A stretch of DNA of 49,149 nt. It comes from SAR116 cluster bacterium AG-337-N21. Lineage in GTDB: Bacteria > Pseudomonadota > Alphaproteobacteria > Puniceispirillales > Marisalimonadaceae. The first letter of the stretch is position 1. Every line of letters starts with the position of its first letter. Positions 44,504-49,149 of the stretch are shown in pieces. The position numbers and the translations under genes are program-made. The stretch covers positions 1 through 49,149 of the forward strand of contig QBZZ01000015.1 of the NCBI GenBank assembly GCA_003282145.1. Reading direction: 5' to 3'. The notes beneath the pieces are model-generated. The model was not told where the DNA came from. It made no database searches and worked only from the letters and a program-made list of their open reading frames with translations.

Positions 44504-46066
44504 TTAGCTTCTTTGAAACATTGCTAACATCCGTTTAGTAACCATAAATCCTCCAACAATATTAATTGTTGCGATAAAAATAGAGACTAATGCTAATATA
44601 CTAACAATATCATTATCAGTTTTCATCTGCAATAAAGCACCAATTATAATAATACTTGAAATAGCGTTTGTTACTGCCATAAGAGGTGTATGAAGAGAAT
44701 GTGAGACATTCCAAATGACTTGATAACCTACAAAACATGATAATATAAAAACTATAAAATGTTGCATAAAATCAGCAGGTGCGTAAATGCCTATAAACCA
44801 AGTTATTAGAGCTCCAATGATTAAAAGCATGACTTGAAATTTACCAGCTTTTTTTTCGGCATCTATTTTATCTTTTGTAATTTCTTCAACAGTTTTTTGT
44901 TTTGTTTCCTTGTTAGTATGTTTTGCTATAGCGGTTATTTTTGGCTTTGGCGGAGGGAAGGTTATCTCTCCATTATAAAGTACAGTTGCGCCTCTAATTA
45001 CATCATCTTCCATATTAGTAATTGGAACACCATTCTTTTCAGGTGTTAAATCATCAATCATGTGCCGGATATTTGTTGAATATAAATTGGATGATTGTGC
45101 AGCCATTCTACTTGGTAAATCTGTATACCCAATCACTCTAACTTTATTTTTTGTTTCCACCATTTTATCTGGCTTGGTTACATCACAGTTCCCACCTTGT
45201 TCAGCTGCTAGATCAACCACAACAGAACCTGGTTTCATCAAGTCTATCATTTCCTTAGGCCAAAGTTTTGGTGCAGGCATTCCAGGAATAAGAGCTGTAG
45301 TGATTACTATGTCAATCTCAGGAGCCTGTTCTCTAAATAACTCCATTTCTTTTTTAATAAATTCTTTGGAGGCTGGCTTTGCATAACCACCATCGCCAGT
45401 ACCGTCGGATTTAAAATCAAGCATTAGGAATTCTGCTCCCATTGATTCGATTTGTTCAGCGACTTCTGGTCTTACATCAAATGCTCTAACGATAGCACCC
45501 ATGGACTGAGCGGTACCAATTGCTGCAAGTCCTGCAACTCCAGCACCTATTACAAGTATTTTAGCAGGAGGAACCTTTCCAGCAGCAGTAATTTGTCCAG
45601 TGAAAAATCTTCCAAATTGGTTTCCAGCTTCAATAATAGCTCTGTATCCCGCAATATTCGCCATTGAAGATAAGGCATCCATTTTTTGAGCCCTACTTAT
45701 TCGGGGTATCATATCCATTGCTTGAACTGTTACCTTTTTCTTTTTTAAATTTTCAAGTAAAGGTTTGTTTTGTCCAGGCCAAATAAAACTTATAATATGT
45801 TGATTTACTTTGACCTTTGTAAGCTCTGTCTTTTCAGGACCTCTTACTTTTAATATAATGTCTGACTCTTTCCAAAGTTGGCCAGCATTTTTAACAATCT
45901 TGACCCCGGCGTCTTTATAATCTTTATCTGAAAAATTAGCATTTATACCTGCGTTAGATTCTAAAAGGCATTGATAACCTAATTTTTGAAGTTGCTTTGC
46001 ACTTTCAGGTGTCATTGCAACTCTATTTTCACCTTTATAAATTTCTTTTGGACTTCCAATGATCAT
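44504..46066 (-). CDS. pntA: NAD(P) transhydrogenase subunit alpha PntA, fused form
   Basis: A 520-residue protein holding the NAD-binding domain I (IIGSPKEIYKGENRVAMTPES start, GAGVAGLAAIGTAQSMGA loop) and, at residues ~415-520, the membrane helices that in many alphaproteobacteria are encoded by a separate pntAB gene. I begin at ATG 46066, which follows GAGGA at normal spacing and matches the family start; an in-frame ATG at 46111 would add 15 residues unlike the family. The domain I-II linker has many Lys/Glu/Pro residues (380-415). Confidence 0.95.
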   Translation of the reverse strand: MIIGSPKEIYKGENRVAMTPESAKQLQKLGYQCLLESNAGINANFSDKDYKDAGVKIVKNAGQLWKESDIILKVRGPEKTELTKVKVNQHIISFIWPGQNKPLLENLKKKKVTVQAMDMIPRISRAQKMDALSSMANIAGYRAIIEAGNQFGRFFTGQITAAGKVPPAKILVIGAGVAGLAAIGTAQSMGAIVRAFDVRPEVAEQIESMGAEFLMLDFKSDGTGDGGYAKPASKEFIKKEMELFREQAPEIDIVITTALIPGMPAPKLWPKEMIDLMKPGSVVVDLAAEQGGNCDVTKPDKMVETKNKVRVIGYTDLPSRMAAQSSNLYSTNIRHMIDDLTPEKNGVPITNMEDDVIRGATVLYNGEITFPPPKPKITAIAKHTNKETKQKTVEEITKDKIDAEKKAGKFQVMLLIIGALITWFIGIYAPADFMQHFIVFILSCFVGYQVIWNVSHSLHTPLMAVTNAISSIIIIGALLQMKTDNDIVSILALVSIFIATINIVGGFMVTKRMLAMFQRS

Positions 46067-46137
46067 ATATAATGTCCTCATTATATGGGTTGAATAATAT
46101 GTTAATATCAAATAACAAAATATTGATAAAGTTTTAC

Positions 46138-46170
46138 AAAAAAAAACCGCAATTATTATTTATGCGGTTT
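46138..46170 (-). terminator. Intrinsic terminator after rpsU
   Basis: On the minus strand an 8-pair stem AAACCGCA / TGCGGTTT (46163-46170 with 46144-46151) with an 11-base loop is followed by a T-run. It lies just after the rpsU stop and separates it from pntA. Confidence 0.85.
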
Positions 46171-46196
46171 CGTTATGCCAAAGTATTACTTTGCTC

Positions 46197-46400
46197 TTAG
46201 TAACCTTCTCTCTCTAACCTCTTCCTCATAAGTTTCCTTACTCTTCTAGTACTTTCGGCCATTTCTCTCGCTCTTCTTTCAGAAGGTTTTTCATAAGCTC
46301 TTCTGTTTTTCATTTCTCTGAACATACCTTCTCTTTGCATTTTCTTTTTTAATACTCTTAGAGCTTGGTCAACATTATTGTCACGCACAGAAACATACAT
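46197..46400 (-). CDS. rpsU: 30S ribosomal protein bS21
   Basis: A 67-residue, highly basic ribosomal protein. [20 protein letters not shown] is the family N-terminus and [21 protein letters not shown] the typical central part. I start at ATG 46400, which fits the family; an in-frame ATG at 46445 would add 15 hydrophobic residues foreign to bS21. bS21 binds the 30S platform and helps initiation. It diverges from the COQ9 gene, an arrangement common in alphaproteobacteria. Confidence 0.97.
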   Translation of the reverse strand: MYVSVRDNNVDQALRVLKKKMQREGMFREMKNRRAYEKPSERRAREMAESTRRVRKLMRKRLEREGY

Positions 46401-46559
46401 ACTGCAACTTTCAACTATTATAATTAAGAAATAGCCAAATAACATATTTTATAAGGTTATGGCAAGTGTTTTAATATTATTAATCATTATATTTATATTC
46501 AATTGGTGCGATATATGCGATAAGTAAATATATATTTATTAAATTAATTAATAATGTGA

Positions 46560-47288
46560 ATGATGAAAAAACAAACAGATAATAATCAAGTCAAATTTGA
46601 CTTAGTCAAAGCAATGCTTCCACACGTTCCCTTTGATGGATGGAGTTTTGAAGCTCTAGAACATGGAGCTATCGAGATAGACTTTGAACAAGATAAAAAT
46701 ATTGATGTTCGTATGGATATTTTTAAAGATTTATTCAAGAATGGTTCTATTGATTTTATAGATGTTTTTTCAGATATGATAGATATGGAGGTAAAAAACA
46801 ATTATTTAATGATAGATCCTAAACCTGAAAGGGTCCCAGAAAAAGTAAAAAAAATTATTTTGATGAGACTTTCACTTTGCCAAAAATATAAAGAGGCTGT
46901 TAGATCGTCGTTACCACTAACTGCACTTCCTAAAAATTCCAAAAAATCAATAAATATACTTTATAGGACTTGCAACAGTATCTGGAGAATGATTGGAGAT
47001 AAGTCTACAGACTTTTCTTTTTATACCAAAAGGTTTTCATTAGCAGCTGTATATTCATCTACTTTACTTTTTTGGTTAAATGATACTTCTAGTGATCAAG
47101 AAGAGACGTCGTTTTTTTTAGATAGAAGGTTAAATGATATAAGTAAAATACCCAACTTAAAAAAATCTTTTTCGTTAATTAAAAAAGTTTCAGCTAATGT
47201 TAATAAAACAAAAAGTACTCTGAAAATAAAATCTGTTTTTGATGTTTTAAAGAAATTAAACCAAATAAAAAATTCTAGTTTTAGTTAA
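46560..47288 (+). CDS. coq9: COQ9 family protein
   Basis: A 242-residue protein. The stretch MLPHVPFDGWSFEALEHGA near residue 18 and C-terminal FLDRRLNDISKIPN match the COQ9 family, a TetR-like lipid-binding fold needed for Coq7-dependent hydroxylation in eukaryotes. The bacterial homologue is thought to assist ubiquinone synthesis in the same way. Its rpsU neighbour and the presence of coq7 elsewhere in the window fit. The Ser/Lys-rich last 20 residues are not conserved-looking. Either of two adjacent ATGs (46560, 46563) could serve; no strong ribosome site decides. Confidence 0.85.
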   Translation: MMKKQTDNNQVKFDLVKAMLPHVPFDGWSFEALEHGAIEIDFEQDKNIDVRMDIFKDLFKNGSIDFIDVFSDMIDMEVKNNYLMIDPKPERVPEKVKKIILMRLSLCQKYKEAVRSSLPLTALPKNSKKSINILYRTCNSIWRMIGDKSTDFSFYTKRFSLAAVYSSTLLFWLNDTSSDQEETSFFLDRRLNDISKIPNLKKSFSLIKKVSANVNKTKSTLKIKSVFDVLKKLNQIKNSSFS

Positions 47289-47296
47289 ATAATATA

Positions 47297-48217
47297 ATGC
47301 CAATCAAAATACATGATAATTTACCTGCTAGAGAATTACTTCTAAATGAAGTTGTTGATGTAATAAATAGTAGCAGCGCTGAAAAGCAAGATATCAGACC
47401 TTTAAAGTTTCTATTGTTAAACTTGATGCCAAAAAAACTTCAAACTGAAGTTCAATTTGCACGACTTCTTGGGGCATCTCCATTACAAATAGAACTCACA
47501 TTAATGACCACAGAATCTTATATCCCTAAAAATACAAAAAAAGAGCATTTAATTGAATTTTATAAGACTTTGGATGACATTAAACATAATTTTTATGATG
47601 TATTAATAATCACTGGTGCACCAGTTGAGACTGTTCCATTCGAGAAAGTAAAGTATTGGCAAGAATTAAAAAAAATTATTTTATGGTCGTCAACCAACGT
47701 TTTTAGAAAAATCGGAATTTGTTGGGGCGCTCAAGCTTTATTAAAAATACTTCACAATATTGATAAACACTCAATGAAAGAAAAACTATTTGGAGTATTT
47801 GATCATAATTTAAATCAGGAAAATCAATATAGGCTTTTGCAAGGTTTTATAAATAGATTTCCAATGCCAGTGTCGCGTTATACTGAAAATAAAGAAAATG
47901 AAATTGTTAACTCTGGCCTAGAAATTTTAGCTTTTTCTCAAAATTCAGGAATAGGCATGGTTAGATGTCCCAAAACAAAGGATTTATTTATCCTAAACCA
48001 TCTAGAGTATGACGCTGTTACGCTTAAAGAAGAGTTTTTAAGAGATAAACTTGAGAATTTGCAGACAGAAATACCTGCAAATTATTTTCCTAATGATGAT
48101 ACAACTAAGGAACCAATAAATAGGTGGAGACCTTATGCATTCTTATTATTCAATAACTTTATAAATGAGGTTTATCAGGATGTGCCTTTTGATTATGTTA
48201 CAAAAAATATTACATAA
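47297..48217 (+). CDS. metA: Homoserine O-acyltransferase MetA, predicted acetyl-CoA specific
   Basis: A 306-residue glutamine-amidotransferase-like enzyme of methionine synthesis that acylates homoserine. The acyl nucleophile Cys142 is in GICWGAQALL, and the paired His-Glu appear in NHLEYD. Residue 111 is Glu (TGAPVETVPFEKV); studies of MetA associate Glu at this position with acetyl-CoA and Gly with succinyl-CoA use, so O-acetylhomoserine is the predicted product despite the traditional 'succinyltransferase' name. It follows COQ9 by eight bases. Its last eight bases overlap the convergent purK gene. Confidence 0.92.
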   Translation: MPIKIHDNLPARELLLNEVVDVINSSSAEKQDIRPLKFLLLNLMPKKLQTEVQFARLLGASPLQIELTLMTTESYIPKNTKKEHLIEFYKTLDDIKHNFYDVLIITGAPVETVPFEKVKYWQELKKIILWSSTNVFRKIGICWGAQALLKILHNIDKHSMKEKLFGVFDHNLNQENQYRLLQGFINRFPMPVSRYTENKENEIVNSGLEILAFSQNSGIGMVRCPKTKDLFILNHLEYDAVTLKEEFLRDKLENLQTEIPANYFPNDDTTKEPINRWRPYAFLLFNNFINEVYQDVPFDYVTKNIT

Positions 48218-49149
48218 TTTTTATATTATAATGTCCCATTTTTCTACCTGGCTTTGTTTGTTTTTTATTATATAAATGTAATATATAATCCTGGTTATTG
48301 ATTATATCTTCAATATTATTAACTTCCTCTCCAATCAAATTTGTCATTTCCCATATTCCACTACATTCAACATCTTTTACAGGTAAACCACATATCGTTC
48401 TAATCAAAATATCAAATTGACTATTATCACATCCGTCAATAGTCCAGTGAAATGAGTTATGAGGTCTTGGTGCTATTTCATTGAACAGGATACTGCCATC
48501 TAAAAGTTCAAAGAGTTCAATAGCCAAGACGCCATAAAAATTTAGATTATGTGATAATACTTTTGTTTTTTGTCTTAAATCTTTTACAATGATATTATCT
48601 ATTATTGCTGGTGCAATGGTTTTATTTAAAATACCTTGTCTGTGGTAATTTTCCGATATTGGAAAAAAACCATCAGTATTATCAAGGCTTTTAAAATACA
48701 TTATAGAAATTTCTCTTTTGAATTCTAGTTCTTCTTCTAAAACACACTCAACAGATCCTAAGCTTTCCCACAATTCAAACAAATTTGAATTTTCGCTAAT
48801 TCTTACTTGTCCTTTACCGTCATAACCTAGGGAGTTAGTTTTTAATATACCTTTATTACCCAGAGATTTAGAGGCTGTTATTAAATCGTTAGAGTTCTTA
48901 ATCAAATACCATTTAGGTGTTTTAAAACCAGATTTAACAGCCATTTCCTTTTCTTTTGATCGAATTTGCGCACATCTGAATACAATACTGCTGGGCATTA
49001 CTTTTGTTTTATTAGATAATAATTCCAGGGATTTGGAGGGAATATTTTCAAATTCTGAAGTTGCACATGTGACTTTATTTGAAAACTCTACTAGCTTGTC
49101 AAAGTCGTTCCACTCACCGTAAGTAACTTTACTAACAACTGTCTCAGCA
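48210..49149 (-). CDS. purK: N5-carboxyaminoimidazole ribonucleotide synthase PurK, partial (5' end beyond window)
   Basis: An ATP-grasp protein whose frame stays open to the right edge, so the N-terminus is missing. About 313 codons are visible. Upstream of ATG 48996-48998 the in-frame peptide contains CATSEFENIPSKSLELL, which matches the PurK core (E-F-E-N-x-P), and GYDGKGQVRI is the ATP-grasp loop. The C-terminal NEIAPRPHNSFHWTIDGC is also typical. The enzyme carboxylates aminoimidazole ribonucleotide in purine synthesis. A shorter ORF beginning at 48998 would be wrong. It overlaps metA by eight bases. Confidence 0.9.
   Translation of the reverse strand, partial: AETVVSKVTYGEWNDFDKLVEFSNKVTCATSEFENIPSKSLELLSNKTKVMPSSIVFRCAQIRSKEKEMAVKSGFKTPKWYLIKNSNDLITASKSLGNKGILKTNSLGYDGKGQVRISENSNLFELWESLGSVECVLEEELEFKREISIMYFKSLDNTDGFFPISENYHRQGILNKTIAPAIIDNIIVKDLRQKTKVLSHNLNFYGVLAIELFELLDGSILFNEIAPRPHNSFHWTIDGCDNSQFDILIRTICGLPVKDVECSGIWEMTNLIGEEVNNIEDIINNQDYILHLYNKKQTKPGRKMGHYNIKIM

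Noticed and set aside
45060-45386. Open frames on the plus strand within pntA
   Set aside because: They sit inside the intact NAD-binding domain gene and have low-complexity translations without start signals.
48210-48998. Complete 262-residue protein beginning at 48998
   Set aside because: The frame is open to the window edge and upstream residues match the PurK core, so this ATG is internal and the gene is truncated by the window.

Overview
The window is AT-rich (about one third G+C by eye), gene-dense and almost entirely metabolic. Several features point to a marine, small-genome, aerobic alphaproteobacterium: the rpsU-COQ9 neighbourhood, a Coq7-type hydroxylase, ABC1/UbiB and DUF3108 proteins, a complete leucine catabolic cluster, and both a tripartite tricarboxylate (TTT) and a branched-chain amino acid type (LIV) uptake system. 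The exact lineage cannot be settled from the sequence. I see no phage, transposon, CRISPR, rRNA or plasmid feature; one tRNA is present.

Layout. 94-5486: a thiamine-diphosphate enzyme and a TauE/SafE exporter form a two-gene operon that converges on a tctC-tctB-tctA TTT transporter operon. 5487-6024 is the only long gap; it holds three dyads next to tctC and a possible 55-residue ORF. 6025-7171: coq7, a DCC-type thiol protein and a small unknown gene. 7266-11787: a complete LIV-type ABC transporter. 11788-13811: a class III aminotransferase between two small ABM-like proteins. 13914-15793: an NrtS-like membrane protein, a DUF3108 protein and a divergent shikimate dehydrogenase. 15797-25249 (minus): an eight-gene acyl-CoA operon that contains the whole leucine degradation pathway (isovaleryl-CoA dehydrogenase, both methylcrotonyl-CoA carboxylase subunits, methylglutaconyl-CoA hydratase, HMG-CoA lyase) plus a class III CoA-transferase, a second acyl-CoA dehydrogenase and an AhpD-like protein. 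25320-30430: a TerB-like protein followed by a nitrogen block of glutamate dehydrogenase, AmtB and a half-length GlnE. 30540-37227: fbp, tkt, pgk, gap, rpe and gph, a Calvin-cycle-like sugar phosphate set without RuBisCO or phosphoribulokinase in view. 37208-41701: an SDR, tRNA-Arg(CCT), a small exported protein, a fluoroacetate-dehalogenase-like hydrolase and oligoendopeptidase F. 41732-49149: an ABC1 kinase, transhydrogenase (pntA fused, pntB), rpsU, COQ9, metA and a partial purK cut by the window end.

Taken together the genes describe a heterotroph that imports carboxylates and amino acids, burns leucine to acetyl-CoA and acetoacetate, makes sugar phosphates by gluconeogenesis, assimilates ammonium and maintains a ubiquinone respiratory chain. 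I found no clear new multi-gene defence or mobile system. The observations most worth following are the TPP enzyme/TauE/TTT cluster (possible organosulfur use), the stand-alone GlnE adenylylation half, the dehalogenase with the residues of the fluoride pocket, the Glu111 MetA, and the stem-loops that follow both solute-receptor genes.
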